Below the pieces are notes generated by a model. The model was given only the letters and a program-made list of their open reading frames with translations, searched no databases and was not told the origin of the DNA. Both the position numbers and the translations under genes were made by a program. This document shows, piece after piece, positions 1 to 7,734 of a stretch of DNA of 64,000 bases (position 1 is the first letter of the stretch; every line of letters begins with the position of its first letter). This DNA comes from Mycobacterium sp. 3519A (GTDB lineage: Bacteria > Actinomycetota > Actinomycetes > Mycobacteriales > Mycobacteriaceae): assembly GCF_900240945.1 (NCBI RefSeq), contig NZ_OESG01000013.1, positions 868,001-932,000 on the forward strand. Reading direction: 5' to 3'.

Positions 1-152
1 AGCCCGTCGCCGCAGGTGAAGCCGTGTTCACCCTGTACACCGACACACCGGAGCGGTTCGAGGGAGCGATGTCGGAACTCGACGGCGCGTGGAACGTCGG
101 CGACGACGCGCCGCCGGACCGGCCGCTGATCATCGATCGGATCGTCGGATGA
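1..152 (+). CDS. deoA: Thymidine phosphorylase, C-terminal end (partial)
   Basis: Only the last 49 codons are present, reading from base 3 to a TGA at 150-152. The tail contains a [15 protein letters not shown] segment typical of the C-terminal region of DeoA/pyrimidine nucleoside phosphorylases, which cleave (deoxy)thymidine to thymine and sugar-1-phosphate in the cytoplasm. The stop overlaps the ATG of the downstream adenosine deaminase gene (ATGA), so the two are probably translated from one mRNA. The cdd-deoA-add order is known from mycobacteria; cdd would lie outside the window. The call rests on a short tail plus this context. Confidence 0.8.
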   Translation, partial: PVAAGEAVFTLYTDTPERFEGAMSELDGAWNVGDDAPPDRPLIIDRIVG

Positions 153-1237
153 CCACCCCGCTGAATCTCGAGTCGATCAGGCAGGCGCCGAAGGCCCTGC
201 TGCACGACCACCTCGACGGTGGCCTGCGGCCCGCTACGGTGCTGGAACTCGCCGGGACCACGGGTTACGACGAACTGCCCGCCACGGACGTGGACCAGCT
301 CGCCGCGTGGTTCCGCACCGCCGCGCACAGCGGGTCGCTGGAACGCTACCTCGAACCGTTCGCACACACCGTTGGGGTGATGCAGACACCGGAGGCGCTG
401 CATCGGGTGGCCTACGAGTGCGTCGAGGACCTGGCCGCCGACAACGTCGTCTACGCCGAGATCCGGTTCGCCCCCGAGTTGCACATCGACCGCGGGCTGT
501 CGCTGGACGCGGTCGTCGACGCCGTGCTCGCCGGATTCGCCGACGGTGAGAAAGCCGCAAGCGCGGAGGGTCGCGGCATCACCGTGCGCTGTCTGGTGAC
601 CGCGATGCGGCACGCGGCACGCTCACGCGAGATCGCCGAACTGGCCATCCGGTTCCGCGACAAGGGCGTCGTCGGCTTCGACATCGCGGGCGCCGAGGCG
701 GGATATCCGCCGACGCGGCATCTGGACGCGTTCGAGTACATGCGAAGCAACAACGCGCGCTTCACAATTCACGCCGGCGAGGCGTTCGGCCTGCCGTCCA
801 TCCACGAGGCCATCGCGTTCTGCGGTGCCGACCGGTTGGGCCACGGCGTGCGGATCGCCGACGACATCACCGTCGGACCCGACGGCGTCGCGCACCTCGG
901 TAGGCTGGCAGCGCTGTTGCGGGACAAGCGAGTTCCGTTCGAGATGTGTCCGTCGTCGAATGTGCAGACCGGCGCCGTCGGCAGCATCGCTGAGCACCCG
1001 TTCGACCTGCTGGCCCGGTTGCGGTTCCGGGTGACCGTCAACACCGACAACCGGTTGATGAGCGACACCACCATGACCCAGGAGATGCTGCGTCTGGTCG
1101 AGGCGTTCGGCTACGGGTGGAGCGATCTGCAGCGGTTCACCATCAACGCGATGAAGTCAGCGTTCATCTCGTTCGACGAGCGACTGTCGATCATCGACGA
1201 CGTGATCAAACCGCGCTACGCCGTGCTCGTCGGCTAG
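149..1237 (+). CDS. add: Adenosine deaminase
   Basis: A 362-residue protein that would hydrolyse adenosine and deoxyadenosine to inosine in purine salvage. The zinc and catalytic landmarks are in the usual order: HDHLDGG near residue 16 (HxH zinc ligands), [10 protein letters not shown] near 208 (catalytic Glu and zinc His), RLGHGVRI near 230, and the late NTDNRLMS block near 299 supplying Asp residues. The start at 149 is favoured over an in-frame ATG at 89 because it gives the ATGA overlap with deoA and begins at the conserved N-terminus; the longer form would add an arginine-rich extension read from deoA in another frame. The TAG stop shares the palindrome CTAG with the stop of the convergent hydrolase. 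Confidence 0.95.
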   Translation: MTTPLNLESIRQAPKALLHDHLDGGLRPATVLELAGTTGYDELPATDVDQLAAWFRTAAHSGSLERYLEPFAHTVGVMQTPEALHRVAYECVEDLAADNVVYAEIRFAPELHIDRGLSLDAVVDAVLAGFADGEKAASAEGRGITVRCLVTAMRHAARSREIAELAIRFRDKGVVGFDIAGAEAGYPPTRHLDAFEYMRSNNARFTIHAGEAFGLPSIHEAIAFCGADRLGHGVRIADDITVGPDGVAHLGRLAALLRDKRVPFEMCPSSNVQTGAVGSIAEHPFDLLARLRFRVTVNTDNRLMSDTTMTQEMLRLVEAFGYGWSDLQRFTINAMKSAFISFDERLSIIDDVIKPRYAVLVG

Positions 1238-2049
1238 CCGAGCACGCTCCGCAGCCTGTCGGCGAATTCCGTTGGTGCGCCCATGAATCCGCCGTGGTCG
1301 CCGGGAAACTCGACCGGCGCGACACCGAGCAGTCCGGCCACCGCTATCGAGGTGCGGTAGGTCAGCAGTTGACGTGAGTCGACGCCGATGCCGATCACCA
1401 CGCGGGTCGGGCCACTCCTCAGCGCGTCGACGTCGGGCACGAACCGCGTCGTTGGGCGCAGGTCGATCTCGAAGAACCGGGTGTTCTCGCGGATCTCTCG
1501 ATCGGACGGTGCTTTCTCGGGCGGGGCGTCGCCGGGATCCAGGCCGAATCCGGCGTTGCGCATGAAATGGGCCCAGGCGGCGGCGAACCCGTCGCGGTGA
1601 AAGGTGTCGACGATCGCCTCGGTGGCCGCCCGCTGTTCAGTGGCGTCGGGCAGCAGTTCCAGCAGCGGGGGTTCGTGTGCGACGAGGGTGCGCACGCGTC
1701 CCGGATGCCGGGCGACCAACGCCAGGCCGGTGACCGCACCGCCGCTGGACCCGAACACGTCGGCCGATTCGGCGTGCAGGTCGTCGAGGATCGCGATGAG
1801 GTCGTCGGCGCGCTGTTCGACCGTCGACGCCGCGTGCTGGTCCTCGACCGGGCTGTCGGCGTAGCCGCGGGGATCGAAGGTGACGACGGTGTGGTCGATG
1901 GCCAGGCCGTCGGCCAGCGGCGCGAACTCTGCGGACGCCATCGGCGAACCGGCGACGAGCACCAGCGGGCCGCTGCCCCGGACCTCGTAGTGCAGACGGG
2001 CGCCGGGGACGGTGACGGAATGGACGGTGGGAGTGCTAGGCAAAGTCAT
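1234..2049 (-). CDS. Alpha/beta-hydrolase fold protein
   Basis: A 271-residue single-domain alpha/beta hydrolase. The oxyanion region [15 protein letters not shown] lies near residue 26, the nucleophile elbow is GSSGG near 99-103 (Ser101 as nucleophile), a likely acid is the Asp in GIGVDSRQ near 224, and the catalytic His is in PGDHGGF near 252. There is no signal peptide, so it is cytoplasmic. It occupies the position of Rv3312c next to add in M. tuberculosis, but here it is convergent with add and overlaps it by 3 bp. Esterase or peroxidase-like activity is possible; the substrate cannot be read from sequence. Confidence 0.85.
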   Translation of the reverse strand: MTLPSTPTVHSVTVPGARLHYEVRGSGPLVLVAGSPMASAEFAPLADGLAIDHTVVTFDPRGYADSPVEDQHAASTVEQRADDLIAILDDLHAESADVFGSSGGAVTGLALVARHPGRVRTLVAHEPPLLELLPDATEQRAATEAIVDTFHRDGFAAAWAHFMRNAGFGLDPGDAPPEKAPSDREIRENTRFFEIDLRPTTRFVPDVDALRSGPTRVVIGIGVDSRQLLTYRTSIAVAGLLGVAPVEFPGDHGGFMGAPTEFADRLRSVLG

Positions 2050-2208
2050 ACCGGTGCAGACCGTGGCCGACCCAGGAACTCATCGCGACGGGCTGGGTAC
2101 TCATCATCGGTTGGCTAGGGGCGAGATCGACACCATGGCCACGGATTGACGCCCAGAGCCCCCTTCGACAGCCGTCACGTCGAAAACGGCTGTAGCACGC
2201 AGAAGACC

Positions 2209-3492
2209 CTATTCCTGGCGCAGCCGCGATTCGACGAACGCCTCCAGCGCCTCCCACTGCTGCACCGCCTCGGCGTACGGCGGCTTCGGCCGGCCGACGG
2301 TGTCCGGGTCGAGCACGTGCGCGATCAGGTGACCCAACGGCTGGTCGGGGTCCAACGACTCGTCGACCGTGGTGTCCTCGGAGTATTCGCCGATGTCCCT
2401 GAGGAATTCGACGGCGAGCTCCAGCTGGTCGCGGTCGATCGCGTCGGGGCCGTCCGCGAGGTCGTCGACGATGCCGGTGAGCACGTAGACGTTGTCGTCG
2501 TGGACGTCGACCCGCAGGGAGCCGTCGGTGGCCGCGGTGCGGATGTCGTCGTAGGTCGCGAGGTCGGACAGGTCGTGGTCGTGCTCGTCGGCGAGGTAAC
2601 GCGCCAGCGCGCCGCCGGAGGTGAACACGCTGACGCGCCCGTTGCGGCCCAGGAAGATCGGTGTGTCGTCGAGGTAGCAGCGCAACGTGTAGTAGGTGCC
2701 TGCGCTGGTCATGATCCGCACCGGGTCGATGCCGACCTTGAGCCAGAAGTCGTCGTCGCTGCCCAGCACCAGTCCGGCGGCGTGGTCGGCCAGATCGCTG
2801 GTCTCCTCGGCGTCGGTCTGCTCGCCCTCGGTGTTGTCGGTGTCCTCGGCGCCGTCGGCGTCGGTGACTTCCTCGACTTCCTCGGGTTCGGGGGCGGGCT
2901 CGGCGAGTTGCGCCTCGGCCTTCTCCGCAGCCGCCTTGTCGACGTCGGGGATGGTGACGATCTCGTCGATCGCGTCGACCACGTTGTCCCAGCCGCGGCC
3001 GATCACCGTCTCGATCTCGGCCCAGCGCTTGCGGCCCGCGCGGCCCGCGAAGGCCTCGATCCCGCCGCCGACGGTGCCGAGCACCGGATTGCCGTTGAAA
3101 AACTTGGTGATCGCGGGCATCTCACACACCGAGCCGATGGACGACACGATCGCCAGCGTGCGGTGTAGCTCCTTGACCGTCTCCTCGCTGGGCTTCTCGG
3201 CGACCAACTCTTCGAGGCTGACGAGGTCGTACTGGCGTTCCTCCGGCGGGTCGAACGTATGCGCATTCGCCTCGGTCAGCGCCTGCCACGCGGGGTGGTC
3301 GACCAGGTCGTTGTCGGTGTTGGTCCGCACGAAGGCCGCCAGGTCGGCGACCGACTCGAAGGCGTACAGATCCTCGTCCTTGCCGAGGAACGCCTCCCAC
3401 TCGTCACCCGCATCGCGCCAGCGTGGAGCCCACAATGTGTACAGGTCGCCCTTGGTCAGCGCGAGCCGGATCGGCACGATGTCAGCAGCCAT
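2209..3492 (-). CDS. Conserved acidic mycobacterial protein, Rv3311-like
   Basis: A 427-residue soluble protein with no membrane segment or signal peptide. The N-terminus (PIRLALTKGDLYTLWAPRWR, residues 6-25) and overall layout fit the mycobacterial family around Rv3311, whose function is unknown. Residues about 200-245 form a low-complexity Asp/Glu/Ala/Pro linker (for example EPEEVEEVTDADGAEDTD) that separates an N-terminal from a C-terminal domain. A TAGGCT hexamer lies 7 nt upstream of the ATG, suggesting a leaderless mRNA. No catalytic motif was recognised. Assignment to the Rv3311 family is from memory of the N-terminus and from gene context. Confidence 0.8.
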   Translation of the reverse strand: MAADIVPIRLALTKGDLYTLWAPRWRDAGDEWEAFLGKDEDLYAFESVADLAAFVRTNTDNDLVDHPAWQALTEANAHTFDPPEERQYDLVSLEELVAEKPSEETVKELHRTLAIVSSIGSVCEMPAITKFFNGNPVLGTVGGGIEAFAGRAGRKRWAEIETVIGRGWDNVVDAIDEIVTIPDVDKAAAEKAEAQLAEPAPEPEEVEEVTDADGAEDTDNTEGEQTDAEETSDLADHAAGLVLGSDDDFWLKVGIDPVRIMTSAGTYYTLRCYLDDTPIFLGRNGRVSVFTSGGALARYLADEHDHDLSDLATYDDIRTAATDGSLRVDVHDDNVYVLTGIVDDLADGPDAIDRDQLELAVEFLRDIGEYSEDTTVDESLDPDQPLGHLIAHVLDPDTVGRPKPPYAEAVQQWEALEAFVESRLRQE

Positions 3493-3522
3493 GGCGCACA
3501 GCCTAACGACGGCGGCTGGCCA

Positions 3523-4752
3523 CTAAGCCATCAGGGACGTGACTCCAAGCACTACCACGCACAGCAGCACCACCCCGGCGGTCAGACCGTATACCGCGGT
3601 GCCCGCCCTGCCGACCGCGAAGCGACCCATCAGGTCCCTGTCGCGACCGATGCCGATCATCGCGAACAGCAGCGGGATCAGCAGCACCGCGTTGAGCACC
3701 TGAGTGGACACCAGGATCGTCACCAGCGGGACCTTCGGGATCAGCACGACGAGCGCGCCCAGCACGATGACGAATCCGTACGTCAGGTAGAAGGTCTTGG
3801 CCTCGTCGTAAGGGTCGTCGAGTGCAGCCTCGACTCCGGCGTACTCGCACACCGAATATGCAGTCGACAACGGCAATACTGAGGCAGCCAGAAGCGCGGC
3901 GCCGATGAGCCCCACCGCGAACAGTGTCGCCGCTGCATCCCCCGCCAGTGGTTGTAGCGCGACGGCCGCATCGGCGGCGTCATTGATCGAGCGGCCGTCA
4001 CTGTGCAGCGTCGCGGCGCAAGCCACGACCACGAAGAAGCCGATGACGCCGGTGAGCACGGCGCCCGTCACCACGTCGACGCGCTCAAACGGCAAGTCTT
4101 CGGTGCGCAGCCTCTTGTCCACGGCGTACGACTGGATGAAGGACAGTCCCCACGGCGCCAGCGTGGTTCCTACGGTGGCGGTCACGATGGTCACTGCGTC
4201 AGCGTTGACGGGCATGGTCGGAACGAGAAGACCACGCAGCCCTGCGTTCCAGTCGGGATCAGCGAGGATCCCGGAAGCGATGTAGGCCAGGAACACCGTC
4301 GATACCAGCAACAGCACATGCTCGACCCGGTGGAAGCTGCCGCGCAACACCAGGAATGAAACGACAGCTGCTGCAGCCGGGACACTCGCATAACGACTGA
4401 TGCCGAAGAGTTCAAAACCGGCTGCTATTCCGGCGAATTCGGCGCAGGTGGTGCCGATGTTTGCGACCACGAGAGTCGCGAGCACGGCTCCGCCCAGTCG
4501 GACGCCGTAGCGTTGGCGCACTAGACCGATCAGGCCTTGGCCGGTGATGACGCCCATGCGAGCGGCGAGACCATGAAACAGCACGAGTGCGACGGTCGAC
4601 AGTAGGAGCACCCACAAGAGCTGGTAGCCGTGGTCGGCGCCCAGCACGGAATACGTCGTTATGCCTGCGGGGTCGTCGTCTGAAAGGCCGGCGAGCAGAC
4701 CAGGTCCGACCACCGCCAGCAGCGCACCGAAGGTGAACCGCTTGGTCTTCAC
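3523..4752 (-). CDS. Nramp-related divalent metal transporter
   Basis: A 409-residue polytopic membrane protein with about 11 hydrophobic segments. It has the Nramp scaffold, but the signature motifs differ: helix 1 reads DDDPAGI where true Nramps have DPGN, and helix 6 reads TTLAPWGL where Nramps have the A/C-M-P-H metal-binding turn. Loss of the methionine is the pattern reported for Nramp-related magnesium transporters (NRMTs), so Mg2+ is a better guess than Mn2+/Fe2+. The start is taken as GTG at 4752, which overlaps the TGA of the upstream MgtE_N gene (GTGA). An upstream ATG at 4854 would add 34 residues overlapping that gene. Substrate assignment is inference. Confidence 0.85.
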   Translation of the reverse strand: MKTKRFTFGALLAVVGPGLLAGLSDDDPAGITTYSVLGADHGYQLLWVLLLSTVALVLFHGLAARMGVITGQGLIGLVRQRYGVRLGGAVLATLVVANIGTTCAEFAGIAAGFELFGISRYASVPAAAAVVSFLVLRGSFHRVEHVLLLVSTVFLAYIASGILADPDWNAGLRGLLVPTMPVNADAVTIVTATVGTTLAPWGLSFIQSYAVDKRLRTEDLPFERVDVVTGAVLTGVIGFFVVVACAATLHSDGRSINDAADAAVALQPLAGDAAATLFAVGLIGAALLAASVLPLSTAYSVCEYAGVEAALDDPYDEAKTFYLTYGFVIVLGALVVLIPKVPLVTILVSTQVLNAVLLIPLLFAMIGIGRDRDLMGRFAVGRAGTAVYGLTAGVVLLCVVVLGVTSLMA

Positions 4753-5615
4753 CTGGCGGCTCTCGTGGGGCTGTGGCGGCGACGTGGCCACACATGCGAA
4801 CGGAGCAACCGCCGTCCGCGCAATGCCGGTGCGCGTGCGAGGCGGTGCTGCCACCGTGTCGCGTGCTCGGTGGGCAGAGCGGCGACGATCTCGGCCACCG
4901 CTTCGTCGGGCATCGCCCGCAGGACTCGTTCTGCGACCACCGGATGGCTGACGCGCACGACCTGTGCCGCGACGTCAGGGGCCTTGGTGGCCAATATCTC
5001 GGTCGCCGACTGCGTGTCGAGCCGGCTGATCACAAGGGCGAGTCCGCGAGCATCGAGTAGATGAACCGCCGAGCGAGGCGTCGCGAGTTGCACGGCACGG
5101 CCGCGGTCGGAGGTGAGGTGCAGCTCGCCCCACGCGACGGCGTCACCGCGGGCCCGCGTTGCCAGCCTGCCCAGTCCCAACCGTCGCAGCACGGCGCCGA
5201 ATCCGACTTCGACGCCCACCACTTCGAGGCGTCCGTCGGCGGTGCGGGCGAGCACGACGTCGGCGACACGGGCGAGACGCTGCCCCGCGATGTCGACCAC
5301 TTGGGTATCCAAAACGTCACGCGCCAAGAGGATTTCGTCGACAGCGAACGCGTCCTCGAGAGATTGAACCGTGAAGCGGTCGGGGGCGTCGTCGAGCATG
5401 ATGGCGTCGTGCTGAGCCGATCCGACTGCCGTCGACGGCACCAGCACGTCGGAGGTTCGGCGACGCCGCACCAATATCCGTTCGACGCGCCCCGAACCTC
5501 GGCGCAGGCCCACTGTCAGGTCGGCAAGGCGGCCGACCAGCGCGCCGTCCGGACCGAGGACGGTGCGGCCGATGAGCCGGCTGAGAAGCAGCACTCCAGG
5601 AGCATGCCGGAACAC
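4749..5615 (-). CDS. PRC-barrel and MgtE N-domain protein, putative metal-sensing partner
   Basis: A 288-residue soluble protein. The N-terminal part (LLLSRLIGRTVLGPDGALVG, residues 9-28, and a second similar block from about residue 95) looks like tandem PRC-barrel modules. The part from about 180 to 265 (DTQSATEILATKAPDVAAQV and AMPDEAVAEIVAALP) resembles the helical superhelix of the MgtE N-domain, which in MgtE channels senses cytosolic Mg2+. There are no CBS domains and no MgtE channel helices. It is translationally coupled to the Nramp-related transporter downstream, so it probably gates or regulates that protein. The start is a GTG at 5615; the Arg-rich last 25 residues could be disordered. 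Confidence 0.8.
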   Translation of the reverse strand: MFRHAPGVLLLSRLIGRTVLGPDGALVGRLADLTVGLRRGSGRVERILVRRRRTSDVLVPSTAVGSAQHDAIMLDDAPDRFTVQSLEDAFAVDEILLARDVLDTQVVDIAGQRLARVADVVLARTADGRLEVVGVEVGFGAVLRRLGLGRLATRARGDAVAWGELHLTSDRGRAVQLATPRSAVHLLDARGLALVISRLDTQSATEILATKAPDVAAQVVRVSHPVVAERVLRAMPDEAVAEIVAALPTEHATRWQHRLARAPALRGRRLLRSHVWPRRRHSPTRAAR

Positions 5616-5699
5616 CCAAGGCTCGGTGTGGACAATGTTGGGTTCGGTAGTCGCCCGTTACCGAATACTTCCCGGCATGAGTGTTGACGAGGATCGGCG

Positions 5700-6677
5700 G
5701 TGTCGCGCCAATTCGTCGCGTTCGCCCCGTCCATTTCCACCCAGGTGAACGAGTTCTTCAGCGGGACGCGGAAGGTCATCTTCTACGCTTTGTACGCCGT
5801 GCTCGCGGCGGCGGCGTTCGCGCTGACGATGGTGAAGCCGTTGAGGCCGTGGATCGCCTGGTCCTTGAGCGCGGTGAGCGCGGTGATCGTGCTGGGTTCC
5901 CTGGTGTGGCCCGCCTACATGTGGTGGCGTTCGCGGCGAAAGATTCTCATCACCGTCACGAGCGACGGCGTGGCCGTCGATCATTCTCCCGGCAAGGTGT
6001 TTTCGCTTGCGCACGCCGAACTGGGCCCATGGGTGACGATGGGCGTGGCGCTTCACCTGCATTCCGGCTCGCATCGCTTCGTCCTCGGCGGGCGAGACAG
6101 CCGGATTGCTTCGGAGATGCGACTCGACGCGCCGCCGGTGTCCGGCGTCGACGCGTGGGTGTGGGCCTCGGAGTTCGAGGAGGTCCTCGCACTGGGCGAG
6201 CGTCGGCCTGCGCCGGAGGGAGCGACCAGGTGTCTGCTGTATCCGAACCCGTACTTGGCCGAAGAGGTTGGGCCGCTTGGTTTTCGGAAGCACCTGCATA
6301 CCCAGCCAAGCCTGTTTCTCGACGTTGGCGACGACGCGATCCGGATCATCGACCCGAGCAGCGATGTGATGAGTGCCTCGGCGGCTATGGCACAGGTCGC
6401 CGCAACACCGGCGGCGTTTCGGCCGGAAGGCGCCGTCAGCGGCGACGGCACTGCACATGGCTACCCGGTGATCACCGGCCTCGTCATCGGTGTGCCGGGT
6501 GCGCAGCCGCTCACCATCGGATGTCTCGACCTCGTGCGGTCGGAATTCCGGTTTTCCTGGGGTGTGAATGCGGCAAGGCCGAACGAGCGCCCCGCGTATG
6601 TGGTCTCCGGGGGAGACTGGCTGACGCTCGTTGAGGCGTTCGGGTTGACCGCGCAGTTGCACGACAGCCGCGGCTAG
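5700..6677 (+). CDS. Membrane protein with two N-terminal helices, unknown function
   Basis: A 325-residue protein with hydrophobic segments at about residues 24-43 and 50-72, followed by a long soluble part. The segment after the second helix (ILITVTSDGVAVDHSPGKVF) resembles a bacterial PH-like strand pattern, but this is weak. The GTG start at 5700 is supported by a Shine-Dalgarno GAGGA at 5689-5693, six bases upstream; an ATG at 5677 is in another frame and soon hits a stop. It is divergent from the MgtE_N/Nramp pair with an 84-bp gap, so shared control is possible. I do not recognise the family beyond mycobacterial hypothetical. Confidence 0.75.
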   Translation: MSRQFVAFAPSISTQVNEFFSGTRKVIFYALYAVLAAAAFALTMVKPLRPWIAWSLSAVSAVIVLGSLVWPAYMWWRSRRKILITVTSDGVAVDHSPGKVFSLAHAELGPWVTMGVALHLHSGSHRFVLGGRDSRIASEMRLDAPPVSGVDAWVWASEFEEVLALGERRPAPEGATRCLLYPNPYLAEEVGPLGFRKHLHTQPSLFLDVGDDAIRIIDPSSDVMSASAAMAQVAATPAAFRPEGAVSGDGTAHGYPVITGLVIGVPGAQPLTIGCLDLVRSEFRFSWGVNAARPNERPAYVVSGGDWLTLVEAFGLTAQLHDSRG

Positions 6678-6687
6678 CCAGGCCGAT

Positions 6688-7563
6688 TCAGGGGTTGTAG
6701 AACAGTTCCTTGAAGCGAAGGCCGAGCCACGGTCGGCGGCCCATCGGCACAATCCCGCCGCGCAGTAGCGCTCGAAACACCGGCATTCGCCCGTAGGTAA
6801 CCAGCAGGTATGTCACCGGATCGGCGGACAGCACGCAGTCCACGGGCCCGTCTGCGGCCCGCACCTCGGCCGTCCCGTCAGCCACTCGAATGACATATCG
6901 GGGCCCATTACCCCTCAGCCGAATCTCATACGTTGCGGGCACATCGCGTGCCGCGTCGGGTCGCACCACCAGTGGCGACATCTGAGGGCACACCGTGCCG
7001 ACGATGAGTTTGGCGTGCGCCGCGGAGATCGGCCACGGCCGATCCGTTCCTCTGGCGATGTCATATCCGTGCACCGTCAATTCTCCAAGCGCCAGCGCGG
7101 TAAGGCAGTCCACGGAGCGGGTTCGATTCGCGCCATACCACGGCGTCTCACACTCCATGGTCGGGTCGGCCGTCGTCGCGAGTCGTAAAAACCGTTGTGC
7201 GCCCTCGGCGATCAGCTCCGCGACCCGTCCCGCATCAGTGTGGTCGACCGTAGCGATGGTGGAGGCGTTGCACGCCGCCAGCCGGGTAGGGAAGTCTGCG
7301 TCCAGGTACTGCTTCGCGCTAAGCACTTGAGGCTGCGCGGTTATGGCCGCAGTGAAGGCGTTGAGCACGATGAGAACATGGGCGGCGGTCTCGCCGACGC
7401 TCCAATCAGTACCGGCGGCCCGGCGTTGAGTGTCGTCGACCTCCCGCAGCAGTGCGGTGAACCGCTCCGTCGCCGTCTTGATCGCCGACCGTGCCGCTTC
7501 CCGGTCCAGTTCTGGTACCGCGGATTTGCAGTCGCCCCTTGCTGGGCTGGGGTGAACGCTCAT
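6688..7563 (-). CDS. Maleylpyruvate-isomerase-fold (DinB-like) mycothiol-dependent family protein
   Basis: A 291-residue cytoplasmic protein. The N-terminal half has the four-helix DinB/MDMPI pattern: FTALLREVDDTQRRA, then WSVGETAAHVLIV near residue 55 with the family histidine, and GELTVHGYDIARG near 178, the usual second histidine/aspartate block. The C-terminal part (residues about 200-291) is the smaller alpha/beta domain often fused in this family. Members transfer or isomerise with mycothiol as cofactor, but many are uncharacterised. It is convergent with the preceding membrane protein gene (10-bp gap) and divergent from the cyclase-LuxR regulator. Confidence 0.75.
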   Translation of the reverse strand: MSVHPSPARGDCKSAVPELDREAARSAIKTATERFTALLREVDDTQRRAAGTDWSVGETAAHVLIVLNAFTAAITAQPQVLSAKQYLDADFPTRLAACNASTIATVDHTDAGRVAELIAEGAQRFLRLATTADPTMECETPWYGANRTRSVDCLTALALGELTVHGYDIARGTDRPWPISAAHAKLIVGTVCPQMSPLVVRPDAARDVPATYEIRLRGNGPRYVIRVADGTAEVRAADGPVDCVLSADPVTYLLVTYGRMPVFRALLRGGIVPMGRRPWLGLRFKELFYNP

Positions 7564-7734
7564 CGTGGCCTCCTCGGGTGGTTACAAGTCGAGGATCCGA
7601 TGTCGTCGGCGCGAGATCGTCGGCGAGAACGCGTAAATCAGCGCGGTGCCGGGTCGCATATCCGCGCCGCAACCGAGGCAATCTACGCGGTTCCGCTGAT
7701 GTTTCACGGTATTGGGCACTGCATGCTGGCTAAC

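Noticed and set aside
4753..4854. 34-codon N-terminal extension of the Nramp-related gene
   Set aside because: It overlaps the end of the MgtE_N gene, is Pro/Arg-rich and not membrane-like; GTG 4752 gives the GTGA junction.
5658..6752. Open frame on the - strand across the 5700-6677 gene
   Set aside because: Composition is that of antisense in high-GC DNA; the + strand frame has membrane helices and a GAGGA ribosome site.
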